From Bugulina stolonifera (Eukaryota > Bryozoa > Gymnolaemata > Cheilostomatida > Bugulidae), in NCBI GenBank assembly GCA_935421135.1, contig OW285189.1, forward strand, positions 5,291,072 through 5,355,071: a stretch of 64,000 nt of DNA, read 5' to 3'. Shown in pieces: positions 49,801 through 61,100 of the stretch (its first letter is position 1; the number at the start of each line of letters is the position of its first letter). The notes under the pieces were generated by a model. It saw only the letters and a list, made by a program, of their open reading frames with translations. It was not told the DNA's origin and ran no database searches. Both the position numbers and the translations under genes were made by a program.

Positions 49801-52115
49801 ATGCCGTCACCAGTCAGGATGCCTACCCATTACCCAGAATCGACGAGAGTCTAGATGCTTTAGCTGGCAGCCGCCTCTTTAGTACTCTAGATCTCGTCAG
49901 CGGGTATTGGCAGGTGCCCCTGGATGAAGACGCGCAAGAAAAGGCGGCCTTCGTTACCAGATCTGGTTTCTGGAAATGGAAGGTCCTTCCGTTTGGGTTG
50001 ACATCTGCACCAGCCACATTCCAGCGACTCATGGAGAAAGTGCTCCACGGGTTGCATTGGAAGACGCTGCTCCTGTACCTGGACGACATAGTGGTCATTT
50101 CACCTGACTTCAGTAGCCACCTCTCACGGCTTCGAGAAGTGCTGCAGCGCCTCAGGTCTGCAGGACTTAAACTCAAGCCTGGGAAATGTGAACTCCTGAA
50201 ACCAAGGGTTAAATACCTGGGTCACATTGTCGGTCAGGAAGGAGTGTCTACAGATCCCGAGAAGGTGTCCGCCGTGCAGAGTTGGCCGACCCCAAGGAAC
50301 CTGAAACAGCTACAGGCTTTCTTGGGAACGGTAGGTTACTACCGACAATATATCCCTGACCTTGCCACGGTAGCCAAGCCCCTGACCCGGCTGACGACCA
50401 AGGGATCGGAATGGAAGTGGGACGGAGCCACACAGGAAGCCTTTGAGGCACTTCAGAAGCGGTTGGTCCAAGCACCAATTCTGGGGTACCCCATGCCTAA
50501 GCTCCCATACATCCTGGACACGGACGCTAGTGCCGACGGAGTCGGGGCTGTGCTATCCCAGGTTCAGGATGGAAAAGAGCGAGTGATTGCTTATTTCAGC
50601 AAGACGTTATCCCCAGCAGAACGGAACTACTGCGTCACCCGGAGAGAGCTATTGGCGGTCGTCAAGGCCGTCAAACACTTCCGTCCCTACCTGTATGGAC
50701 AAGAGTTCCGCCTTCGGACGGATCACGCGTCTTTACAATGGTTAAGCCGGCGGAAGGAACCCTCTCATCAGGTGGCCCGGTGGTTGGAGATCCTGGCAGA
50801 GTTTAGATATAAGCTAGAGCATCGGGCTGGCCCTAAGCATGGAAATGCGGACGGGCTGAGTCGTCAGGCCTGCTTCATGTGTAAACAGTGTGTCAGGATT
50901 GAGGAGCGGGACGGGGGTCCGTCCCGTTGGCCGGTCTGCAAAAACTCTGCGCTAGACAATGAGCAGACGTTGCTGTCCTCGCCAGAGGAGGACCAACGGT
51001 TGCAGCGAGTGGACCAGGCGGGAGATCTGGTCCGGCTGCAACAAGAGGGACAGGAGCCTGTAGCACTCATCTACCGAGCCCTTGCGACAGGAGAGCCCCT
51101 GTCAGACGAGTGTGTGGAGGCTGGGCCCCTGGAGTTGAAGGAGCTACACCAGAGGATGGGAGCGATGGAGATCCACGGTGGCATACTAAAGATGCGCATG
51201 TATGTCCGTGGGCTCGCAAGGTGGTGCACAGTCTGCCCTGCCGCCTTACGACTGGCCACCATCTGGAGGACTCATGATCTGGCCCACGCTGGTGTGTCCA
51301 AGACCACTCAGCGTCTGCAGCTGAACTGGTACTGGCCTGGACTCTCCAGCCAAGTGAGGCGAGTGATTAGAACTTGTGAAATCTGTCAGGCGGCGAAGCA
51401 TGGAGGAGCCAAACCCTCCGCCAGTCGGCAGAGGCTCTATGCCGGCCGTCCCTGGCAGAAAGTAGCAGTTGACCTGGTCGGACCCATGCCTCGAACCCCT
51501 CGAGGTAACCAGTGGATCTTGGTGCTGACGGACCACTTTAGTCGTTGGCAGGACGCTATTGCGTTGCCCGACGCAACGGCCCCCGTGGTAGCAGCTACCT
51601 TGGACGAGCGGGTCTTCTGCTACTTTGGCTTACCCGAGCAAATCCACACCGATCAAGGAGCGCAATTTGAGTCCCGACTGATGGCAGAGCTTTGTCGGCT
51701 GTGGAAGGTGGATAAGACACGCACGACCCCTTACCATCCCCAGTCGAACGGTATTGTGGAGCGAGGAAATAGAGGACTGGGCGACTCCTTGCGGGCACTC
51801 CTATTGAACCAGGACCAAGGAGATTGGGATCTGCTGCTACCCCAGCTCATGAGGGCATTCCGGGGGACACCACACAGCACCACGGGAGAGACGGCCAACA
51901 TGCTCTTGCTGGGACGGGAGCTCCGGCTTCCAGATCAGCTTCAGTATAACCCCTCTCCTGCTGCTGCACAGAACCGACATGAGTATGTGTTGGGGGTACA
52001 ACGCCGGTTGGAGCAGGCACATGAGCTATTGCGGCAGGAACAGAAGGCAATCCGCCAGAACGACCAAGAGGAGCCACCCGTTTGGCGAAGGGGACTTGGT
52101 GTTGCTGCAGAATAG
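46869..52115 (+). CDS. gag-pol: Gag-Pol polyprotein of the Gypsy element
   Basis: One open frame of 1,748 residues begins at ATG 46869, just inside the primer-binding site. Residues 1-230 are Gag-like. Residues about 260-520 are basic tandem repeats of roughly 65 residues where a CCHC zinc knuckle would be expected; none is visible. Protease has VDTG (Asp626), reverse transcriptase has YLDD (1070-1073), and RNase H has DTDASADG (Asp1217). Integrase has an HHCC finger (about 1455-1510) and a D-D-E core, Asp1535, Asp1595 and Glu1631, with the canonical 35 residues between the last two. The frame ends at 52115, just after entering the integrase C-terminal region, which continues in the +1 frame. 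Gag and Pol are fused in one frame. GC content and codon use differ sharply from the host genes. Confidence 0.95.
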   Translation: MSRLNLRSGCTKNASVQKGDKDVNGLVALAERLLLVPRPAGQAFTAPCFDGSGDVELFIHQFQAVACANGWDQAATFLHIRASLKKEAQECGHSPTTAGILAALRARYSVSPQVARIRLGQIQKDNQTSLPKYATEIQRLVDLAYGELPRQHRITLALEFFIHTLEDTSLQRHLLAVGAPDLETAVQAGCDYLQSVQAEPTRTARGTATSAMRMVDAPSEEEIRAREMAVLEERLGLEKGMQALSQLITRLNQELVEPTGKPTSWVDHHKVDDPQSQAKQVRRHLRSYTWGKKLTDRTRRHKANGPPIQAAQVPRSFRPSTELRGEPTSWVGHRKVDDSQSQAKQVRRQLGSFTWGQKQTDRTRRHQANGPPVQAAQVPRSFRPPTEGGQQADLVVHPRVGDCKVPTAEAEQKRRQPRPSTLGKKLTDRTRRCKANGPLVQAAQVPRNFGPSTGVQQTDRVGHRKVDDSKVPAVKTEQEVRPSPEGRKPTAQTSHRKVDDSRALAKKGTPLLPRGNRNPDQAGWQRPRRHCSKPDPPPTPTFQTWNPFQALEECEEADTGSVSTGSSLPGSSRRYKKQRQTDKSANAPEGTTPVQLRNTQEVGKPYQPSYFLPGKTAGQAVHFLVDTGCTTNLLNKAVYDRLPPGIRERMVTCDSHGLMADGTQLPFYGVIQLKVQVRNVQTEGTFVVCRINEDAILGMPFLSQHQCQIGFDKPVVTVAGRDLTCTDRHGRPLLGRVQLVRATVIPPNTEMVLQGRVNLQNLPPLGLVEAMEGGLMVAASLNRPDAKGRLLVRCINPSGQPLSLTAGVPLGSYLGVEELAVEDGQGQDLVAKRAVRRVQTEASAALESGGGCTSPLPVPEHMQKLYQEALPHCEGKAGERDLAELLTEYSSVFSTGEQDYGQTTLVAHSIPVAEGTRPIRQPPHRLGPEKEAEAERQVQQLLEKGLITPAEGAWSSPVVLVRKKDSSWRFCVDYRRLNAVTSQDAYPLPRIDESLDALAGSRLFSTLDLVSGYWQVPLDEDAQEKAAFVTRSGFWKWKVLPFGLTSAPATFQRLMEKVLHGLHWKTLLLYLDDIVVISPDFSSHLSRLREVLQRLRSAGLKLKPGKCELLKPRVKYLGHIVGQEGVSTDPEKVSAVQSWPTPRNLKQLQAFLGTVGYYRQYIPDLATVAKPLTRLTTKGSEWKWDGATQEAFEALQKRLVQAPILGYPMPKLPYILDTDASADGVGAVLSQVQDGKERVIAYFSKTLSPAERNYCVTRRELLAVVKAVKHFRPYLYGQEFRLRTDHASLQWLSRRKEPSHQVARWLEILAEFRYKLEHRAGPKHGNADGLSRQACFMCKQCVRIEERDGGPSRWPVCKNSALDNEQTLLSSPEEDQRLQRVDQAGDLVRLQQEGQEPVALIYRALATGEPLSDECVEAGPLELKELHQRMGAMEIHGGILKMRMYVRGLARWCTVCPAALRLATIWRTHDLAHAGVSKTTQRLQLNWYWPGLSSQVRRVIRTCEICQAAKHGGAKPSASRQRLYAGRPWQKVAVDLVGPMPRTPRGNQWILVLTDHFSRWQDAIALPDATAPVVAATLDERVFCYFGLPEQIHTDQGAQFESRLMAELCRLWKVDKTRTTPYHPQSNGIVERGNRGLGDSLRALLLNQDQGDWDLLLPQLMRAFRGTPHSTTGETANMLLLGRELRLPDQLQYNPSPAAAQNRHEYVLGVQRRLEQAHELLRQEQKAIRQNDQEEPPVWRRGLGVAAE
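47650..48400 (+). repeat. Internal tandem repeats in the Gag-Pol frame
   Basis: About three to four units of roughly 190-205 nt: 'caggctgcccaagtgccacg' recurs at 47793, 47998 and 48189, and 'gccgacgagctgggtt' at 47651 and 47846. Encoded motifs include TDRTRR, KANGP and AAQVPR, all basic. Confidence 0.88.
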
Positions 52116-52698
52116 GCGCCGCCGGAAGGGAGAGAATGCCAAGCTACAGCCGAAGTTTGTGGGACCGTATGTCATTCTCCAGGCATATGGTAATCATACA
52201 TACGAGGTGGAAAGACAAGGACAAAGATCCGTGCAGAACGAGGCGCGGCTCAAGCTGTTCCAGCCCTGTTCACAGCCTGTGGGACAGGCCCCGGGGACTA
52301 AGGAGTTAGCCCAAAGACCTAACATGCGTGGAGCCCGCCGGAGGACAGAACCTGTGGCAGAACCTGATGACGGTCTGGAGTATCTGTTGCCAGAGCCCCT
52401 ACCCACAGCCACGGTTCCAGACAACCCCAGGCCACTCCCTGTACCAACGGAGACCCGAGAAGGACCAGTAGCAGCTGACCCACCGACACCCCAGCAGGAT
52501 GATAGGAGGACTGAGCCCGCCTCCCCCCCTCCCACTTTGGCTGAGAGACCCCGACGAGAGACGAAGCTGCCCGCCCGTTACCAGGACTACCAATGCTATG
52601 GTGCCGTACAGACTACCAAGGAGAGCGACCAACGACCTCAGGAGCTGGTTGCATTAGTTCGGCCCCCAGGGCCACTAATGGGGGGGAGTGTGTTATAG
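52080..52698 (+). CDS. Integrase C-terminal region in the +1 frame (frame break in pol)
   Basis: Right where the main frame runs into its stop (52113-52115), the +1 frame continues with FGEGDLVLLQNRRRRKG and LQPKFVGPYVI, the usual SH3-like integrase tail of Gypsy elements. A proline-rich stretch follows to TAG at 52696-52698, which lies eight bases inside the 3' LTR. The switch must occur near 52075-52090. It could be a one-base insertion, a sequencing error or programmed frameshifting. No chromodomain was recognised in the tail. Confidence 0.85.
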
Positions 52699-53165
52699 AC
52701 ATGCTCCTGAGCACTGACAAAGGACCCTTGAGGCTACTAGTTAAGGCTCAGCTAATTATATAATCCTCACTCTAGTATTATGTAATCGGTGTCTGTAGCC
52801 AATTATAGTACTTCACTACTAGCCGTTACTTTTGTGAACGGCCTTATTGTTATATATATAAACGACTTTATGCCAACGGCCTACTATTAATGTGAACGAC
52901 ACTGTTCGTCCTTTGTTTAGTATAAAAGCAGTTGAATACCGCTTATCTTTCTCTTTATGCTGCATGCTTTTGTGCTGTGAACATCTATCCTATTCAATAC
53001 ACTATTGCACACAGTAATGAAGCCAGTATTGTTTAGCCTTAGACAGTAACAGTATCTAAAGAGCAGTTGCCTCTCAAGTGTATGCACATAGGTAGTCTCG
53101 TTGATTGCTTTGCTACGGCCGTTGGTGGTTGGTGTACACTGGGTCGCGTGTACACATCCACAACA
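52691..53165 (+). repeat. 3' LTR of the Gypsy element
   Basis: The same 475 bp as the 5' LTR (TATA box at 52921-52927), followed by the second ATAG duplication at 53166-53169. Confidence 0.95.
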
Positions 53166-53169
53166 ATAG

Positions 53170-55163
53170 GATAGGTTATTGTGAGTCTGCGGTGTCTAAT
53201 CCTTTTTTGCTTAAAAACTTACTTTGTAGCTCCAAGAAGAAGCAGTGACAAAAAGCAAAAACAAAACAATAAGCAACCCATGCCATACACTACAGCAGGG
53301 GTGCCCAATTACTTTTGGTAATGGGTCAAACAGGAAGCTGGGTCGCAAGCCTGGGGCCAGGTATTAAGACAAGGATATACATGTCTGTGTGTTTACGCGT
53401 GTTTCAATGTGTAGTCTAAATATGCATAAAATGTAATCGAATGTGATGACATAAATGTAGGTTCCCATCAGATTTACACTTCTCAAATAAACATCTATTA
53501 CAAGTAGATCTGATCGCCAACATAATCAGCTGTACAAAAGAAGCAGTTAGTGTGGCAGGTGAAAATGGTCTTGTTTTGCAATAAAGTATTGGCAAACCAA
53601 AGCTTACTTGCACACCTTCGGCCAAACAAACTTCGTCGTAATTTGTATGAAATTTTTACACGAAAAGTAGAGGGCCTGATAAAATTAACTAGGGAGCACT
53701 ACAGTCAATCATACTAAAATGGACTTTTAGTACCCACACATATAGCGTTTTCATATATTGCGCTCCCACCCAGTGTTCCAAGCAACAAAGTTATTTATTA
53801 TATGTAAATAAAAACAAATAACTAAATCACAATACATTGCAACCATTTTGGTGCTAAGAGTACATGTAAAATATAAATTTCAATAAAAGCTCAACATGTC
53901 ATCACCAGGAAATTAATTCAATTTGGTGAAATTTTCTTCTGTTTCATATGGAAGAGAGCAAAGAATTGATTCTACATCATGTATCTACAAGTACAATGGT
54001 TATAATAGCACATCCAAAAAGTGCCACACATCGTATAAAAATTGATTGTAATACCACTCTGGATAGTGTAGGGTGCTATTGACCAAGATATACACTAGAA
54101 CCGTCCTAGTGCAGACTGCAGATTGTGTAACATATGCTTGTAGCTACTGATGACCAAGTAGAAAGCAAATCTACAAGTAAATGCAGCATGTAATATGCAA
54201 GGACTGAACTGTTATAGTAATAAAAGCTCATTTCCTGCAACATGCGAGACCTATATTACTTTGTCAGGTTGGAGTTGTTATTTATGGTAGTTTCTTAACT
54301 GGTTAACAAGTATTAGTATAGCACTGGTAGCTGATGAATATGATTGTCCAAAGATTTTGATCATAATCGGAGTCGCCTTCTCTTAGTACCATCCCACATC
54401 TGATAGGACAACTCCTAACCTAATCAAAAGTCTTTGGACAGTCATACTCATACATGCAGGTACTGATTGTTATCTTAACAAATTAGCAAAAACATTTGGA
54501 AATGTGCAAGTTACTACCTTGCAACGTGAGCTATGAAAAATGAGAAGTTTGCACAGGTCTCCAACTGCTGCTCGGTAAGACATTAAATTAGATGGAGTGG
54601 TGGGAACAACATATAATACCATAATTATACTTTGTACATTGTAGTGTATTTGTGATATACATGATATAGGTAAGATAAAAATTATAGCTCTAGCAACACA
54701 GCTCAATGTTTCCAGTATAATAGTTTATATTAAAATAAATATTTAGTGTATAAGTGAAAACAGCTAACATACCATGGTATACATGCAACTGTAGCTAACA
54801 AAAAAGGGGTTATAAGCTACCAATAAATATGCCAATACACAAGAGATGAGTAGGCAACTCCAGATTCATTATTTGACATAAGCAAAACATATTGTAATAG
54901 CCTACACACAATACTATTGCAGTGGATACATCACATATATATTATTATATGATGCATTGACTATAGTAAGTTGATATGACGACCAAATATAAATTGAGTT
55001 TAAAATAAACAATCAGAATGATAACACAATGTAAAGATACCAACATGACCATTTAATACTACTGGCTACTTACAAAATATAATTCATTTCATCATGATAT
55101 TATTGCAATGAGAACAAGTTAAAGTATAAGTATATGTAACACCAAGCATAAGGAAAAATATAG
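53170..55163. other. Intergenic DNA downstream of the RhoGAP gene
   Basis: AT-rich. It contains a hairpin at 54339-54446 and must hold the 3' UTR of the minus-strand RhoGAP gene near its right edge. No gene was recognised. Confidence 0.45.
54339..54446. repeat. Short hairpin of about 108 bp
   Basis: The left arm TATGATTGTCCAAAGATTTT and the right arm AAAGTCTTTGGACAGTCATA are near-perfect inverses. An inner pair, 'ggagtcg' and 'acaactcc', extends the structure. It may be a small MITE or a structured transcript segment. No target duplication was identified. Confidence 0.65.
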
Positions 55164-58100
55164 TTACACAAATTTAGGTTCCATAGATTTCTTTTTCATG
55201 GATTGAGTATGAAAGATGGCCTTACCCTGGCCCCTCTGTGTAGGGGATTCATATGTATATGATATTTTACTATCGTATAGAGGGGTTGACCTTGACATAC
55301 TTCCTGATACACTACCCAGACTTGGTCTCCTCTCATTCTGTATCAGCTCATCTGTAATATCTGGAGCCCCAATATCTGGCAACACGTGCAGCTGCCCATT
55401 GTCATGTTTATTAAGGGAGGGGTTTGGGCGTCCCAATGAGTGGGGCGTGTAGAACAGAGGGTTATTGTTCGACAACTGTTTCTTAGCCGTTGAGTTAGCT
55501 TCTGTATCTTTACTAGTGTGCTGAAGGATTGTGGGTAAGTTAACAGTGTACGGAAGATTCGGAGGTTGTCTCCCAGAGTTGGATGCCATTTTGAATTCAA
55601 GGGACGGCGATTTCTCTACACCCTGTGAGCCATGGGTGTTGGGAACCTTCTGGAAAGGCATGCTAGCAGATCTGACCACTTGAGTATGATAAACACTCAC
55701 TTTACTAGCGTCTAAAAAATGGAACGAATGAACAAATTTAACATAACAAACTAAAGTGTTTTAATTGAGGGGAGGGTCTGAATTAAACATTGAATGCACA
55801 TGTGTTTCAACCAGATATTGTAATATATTGGACATCGTATGCTTGCCAATCATATAATGATATTGTAACAGAATCTTCCATTGTTTAGAGAATAACATGA
55901 GACAGTATAATAGTATAGTGATCATGCAGGGAGGAGCCTAAAGGAAGCGCATGCTGACTATTAAAACAAATGGCATGCAGCAGTTAAAGGTGAGCAAATA
56001 CACAAATCAAGTTATTACTTTCAGATACGCCAGCGTCTGTGCTGCCAAACTAAAAGAAAATAATACATATATATATACATAATTTATATTAACACTACTA
56101 GATTAAAGTGTTATGAACTATATTAGCAAAATAGAAACACTTATTTTAAGAGCGTCTATCTATGAGAAGTGCAGACAACTCTAAAGACTAAGTGACAGGA
56201 GAAATATGATTAACTGTGAAGTTAGCAAATTTGTGCCAATCTGAGTAAGATTTCTAGAGTAACGGAATTAATTAGAAATCAAAAGAATACAAGAATATGG
56301 CCATCAGAAAAGTATAATAATAAACTAATGGATAAATAATTGATATTAAAAGAAGACTGGTAACGAGACAAACAGACAGAGCGAGCAGTTTAGCCTGTGA
56401 ATTACCTTACTATAACCAGAGTACCACCTACTCAGCACAGGTAGTGTTATACGTCAAAGTTACAAGACTGTGCAATAGACATTCCTAAAATATGCACTGT
56501 AAGTTAAACTAACACTAATACACCATACAACGGCAACTAATATTGTGGGGTATTGTGGGAAGGGGGGTAGATTAGATGACCACAGGCTATTCATCTTACC
56601 AACACCTCAGGCTACCGGGAGTGTTACTTAGAGAGGATCTATTAATAGAAGTAGTAACCCACAGGTGTTAGATATGGTATTAGCTAAGTACAAGTATGGT
56701 AGAGCGGGAGCTATGGACTCCATGTGCTGTATTGTATGGCTGGCTAATTACCGTGAGAGGTCACTGTACCAGAGACTATCAGAGACGTGCAGCTGTGAAA
56801 TGGTGAAAATAGTAGCTGCTAATTAAACTTGCCTAACTGGTATATTGGCTACATGTTCATTTCGAAATAACTATAGATAATTCTATACTATATTACCCTT
56901 AGTTAAGGATGCATGGAGTCACGTTTTATATCAACATAACAAGAATCGTCTTCTCCTGTATAGTACATGTTTACTTTATAAGTGACCAAGCTATGTGTAT
57001 AAAAAGAGACCATTCGTCCTTGAACAAATGTGTGCAATGTATGTGTATGAGTACAAGTAGTTTAATGTCAATTTTGGACACAAGTCAACAAGTTTCAGAG
57101 TTACAAAACGCCAGCACTATCTTAATACAGGAGAAGACAAGTCTGTATGCTGTGGAAATACTGTAGATAGATGGGTGTGATGCAACAGTAATACATTTGT
57201 AAGGTGGAGACAACCCACTACAATATAATCTGTAGCTAAACGTAACAAATACAAAATGTTAGGAGAGTCCCTCATGGGTATACTAATGTGTTATAGTAGT
57301 CATGCAGGTATGTTACATAATAGAATATATATGAGGTATGTTATATGTTCTAATGAAAATAGCTCAACTGAACAGTAATATTATAGTAGATACAGTAGAT
57401 AGTACAGTACACACATTATAGCAAGTAGTAAGTATTGCGGAGTAGACCAAGTAAGTACATGATAAGTATATTCTGGTGTATATGTGTGGCACGTCATGTA
57501 ATACTTACCACCATGAGACAGATGAATATTGTGTAGGTCAGTGGAGGTTGTCTCAAGGTCAGAATCATCACTGTCACTCTCCATGGAGATGGCATCTGAT
57601 TGGTCAATAGAGAGACAAACATAACATGTGGTACACTGGGTAAGTGGGCAGGCAGGTATAGCCATGCATGCCTGATGCATGCAGTGTTATGTATAACAAT
57701 CAGTATAACTAAATATCGCATATCCATGTGCACTAGTAGCTTATACCTAGCACATGCAGTCTCATTCTACTGTACACTCACAATACCATCATCAGCTGTG
57801 TTATAAAGTACGAGTGCCCAGGCAATACCAACTCTACTATTCCATAACCTCTATTATTATCATGCATAGAATTTGTGGTAAGTAATATACATAATACATT
57901 GTATATACTGTACATGTACCGTGTGATATGACATACAATGTAGCTTTAGAACCATATTACGGTATTGCATGTTTTAATATCATCTGGTATAGTATAGCTT
58001 TAGTACCATGTGTAGCCATGCAATAATAACTCTTAAAAAGGGCGAACTTCAGCAAGCATATCTACAGCATGAAATAGGAAGAGGGTAACTACAGACAGAT

Positions 58101-61100
58101 AGAGAGTTAGAGCTCATTGCTGTACCTGATGGTGGTTTGTTACTCTTCTTGAGGGAAGAAATCTCTGTGATGGATTCCAAGTGTTCTTCGCTATTCTCTA
58201 TGCTCTAATAACGTAACACAACACAACGTCCCATATCGCGATCGCAGCAAATACACAAATCGTGTGACATACATAACACTATATAACAATATCTGTAACT
58301 AGAAGTTTCATGATAAAATAGATGAGATTTATAACAAATCTAAGAACCTATCAAGTTACATTCATTAGAAAGCTCCATCTACCGATGATATCTATTAGAC
58401 TAATGCAATGCATATAGACTGAAGACCAGTAGAGTCGATGAGAGAGGATGGGTGGAATGAGATACGTACCCGACCAGCAGGTTTATTCAAGGCAGTCATG
58501 ATTTCATCTTCTAGATTAGAGTCTATAGAGTTGAGTCTGTGAGATGAAGAGCCTTCACTGGAGACAGAGTCATTGTCTGAGATCTCCTCCATAATAGTTG
58601 CCTCCCTCTTTAACTTCACCAGGTCTGGTCCAAAGAGAGCCTGTAATCCAAGATGGCTGCCGATGATATGATGTAATATACAGATGCATGTGTTGAGAAA
58701 AGGCATTTCACTGAGGAACATATGCCTGTATGTAAACTTAATGAATAAGGTAAATGTACATTAGATGGCTGGGAGTGGTAGTTATCTTCACATGTATTAG
58801 TGACAGTTATCCCCACATGTACACTTATAAGTAGTCATTAGTGCTGTGGTAAGACAAACCTGAGAGTGAAGTATAAGAAGCTCAACAGCCCGGGTCTGGT
58901 GTGCCGTATCAATGAGGGAGTCTAGATTAACCGGCCCCTCACTTGGCCTCAGCAGAGTAGGACCAAAGACTATGCCAAGGTTGCTCGGGTTCATCTGATT
59001 CTCAGATTCCAGATCACTGACTCTAAATATACGAGCATTAGATACAACCTATTGCATGGGAACGAGAGTAAATACAATGTGTATGTGTGTATATGTAAGC
59101 AGCTGTTATTGATATTCCACCCTCTCAAAGTCTCAAAAATATTCTATGAATTGAAAGAATTGCCTCGCATACACAAGAATGATTCTCTGTATACAACATA
59201 GTTCAGAAGTTTGTGTAAACAAAATTCTGGCCAATATATATAATATAAATGTAAATATAGCCTGCCCTGGGCACACAGATAACCGACACGGCTATTATTT
59301 CATTGTTATCTGCACAAACAAATCTATTGCTACACGGGACAAGCACAACTACTGTTACACAGAAATGGAGGTAATTTCAGACCAACCAACCTTCTTAAGT
59401 GGTGGATGATGGTTGCAGCCGTCTTAAGGTTGGCTGCTGGAAGTTTATCTACAATATGTTTGAGACGTGAGACGAGTTCTTCCTCCGTTAGCTTACCATT
59501 AGATTGATCTCTGGCTACCTCCACAAACTCTGGGTATAGCGCCACCGTCATCAGTGGTTCTGGTAACTGCAGTCAGTATAACATAGTATGACACCTACTG
59601 ATACACAGTATGACACCTACTGATATATATATATATATAGCATGACACCTACTGATACACAGTATGACACCTACTGATGTACACTGTATAGTATGAAACC
59701 TACTGATATGCAATATGATACATACTGACCTGCCTGAGGTAGAGTTTGAGTACATTAGATATGACGTTAGGGTGATGCTCACTGAGGTTGACTTCTCCAC
59801 CAGATTCAAAGCTCTGGCAGAGTCTCTCCACCTTTGACTTAACACCTGATACTCGGTACAGACCCTTCAATATACATGTATAATGGTGTATATTTAGCAG
59901 ATCAAACTAGAGCACAGCTCGCATGGATAACAGCATAGGTTAACTATACAAGCTAAACGCTCCAATGAGCCACTATAACTCCCACTAATAGATAGATTGG
60001 TGAACAGTGAGACCACAGACCAAGTGCAATCACTATATAAAGCAAATGACCTGTTTCACCAGTCGAGCAGAGCTTCAAATGAACCGAGTTCAACCCATGG
60101 AAACACAGTGAATTGCAGTATGCATTGTGCGTCAAAGAATATAACATGGATACACATGTGCCATTAACCACTCAGCATAGATGGAACACTCACCCTGATA
60201 TCAAGACCTCTCCTGTCTATCTCAGACACGCATTGCGAGACTAGAACAGGTACCTCTACATTCATACTCTGTATATGATCATCAAATGACACACCAAATG
60301 TAGTCATACGTCTATGTGTCTGTGACATACCGCACTGCTGGGTGAGACTGGCTAGACACTTCTTGTGACAGGCTATACCACACTGAAATATTATACGCAT
60401 CGTTGTACCACTAAAACATGTACTATATTGATGCCATGTACATGGCGAGATAATAATACATGTACATGTATGTACTACTACATCTTGGTATTACAAAATA
60501 GGCATATCATATCATTATGTACATGCATATGCATGAATGCCAACTAGTTCATCAAATACATCTACATAGATTACTCCACAGTTCATATTGTAGCACTACA
60601 TTATGTTTGTAGATTTTCAAATATTCAGTTTTCAAGCCGAAGCTTATAGGAACTCTGCCTGCTATACAGGAGTGGATGAAGATTCTATATAAGAGTGGAT
60701 GGAGATTCTATACAGGAGTGGATGGAGATTCTATATAAGAGTGGATGGAGATTAAACTTGTGATCCTAAATTTTATAGTTAGCAAACCAACAATCCGCCA
60801 CCCAGTCATAAAATCCGCAAAAAAAAAAAATCAATTTTCAACAAGAAATGTTCACTTGCTGTATCACACATCAAGGCAAAGTATTACCTGTTCACACTCC
60901 ATACTGTTGAAGTAGACATAAGAGTCACAAACTCGGCATCGGGAAGGTGTGCGCAGCTTCTTGAAAGAATGGCCCGCGTGCTTCTCCGAGTCTCTTGATG
61001 TTTGTGACTTATAGCTTGGGTGTCCATCTACAGAGGAGTAGTCAGTATTAGTACAGTTATTACACAGTTTATTCTGTAATTTAATTGAATGAGTATATAC

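Larger units (their letters stand above)
46341..53165 (+). mobile_element. Ty3/Gypsy LTR retrotransposon, almost intact
   Basis: Two 475-bp LTRs (46341-46815 and 52691-53165) bound the element, flanked by ATAG on both sides. A primer-binding site begins TGGTGGCAGCGGTGGGA at 46817, complementary to the 3' end of tRNA-Leu(AAG)-type tRNAs. A purine tract (GGGGGGGAG, about 52681-52689) precedes the 3' LTR. The domain order protease, reverse transcriptase, RNase H, integrase places it in Ty3/Gypsy. No envelope-like frame was seen. The LTRs look identical, which indicates a very recent insertion. Confidence 0.96.
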
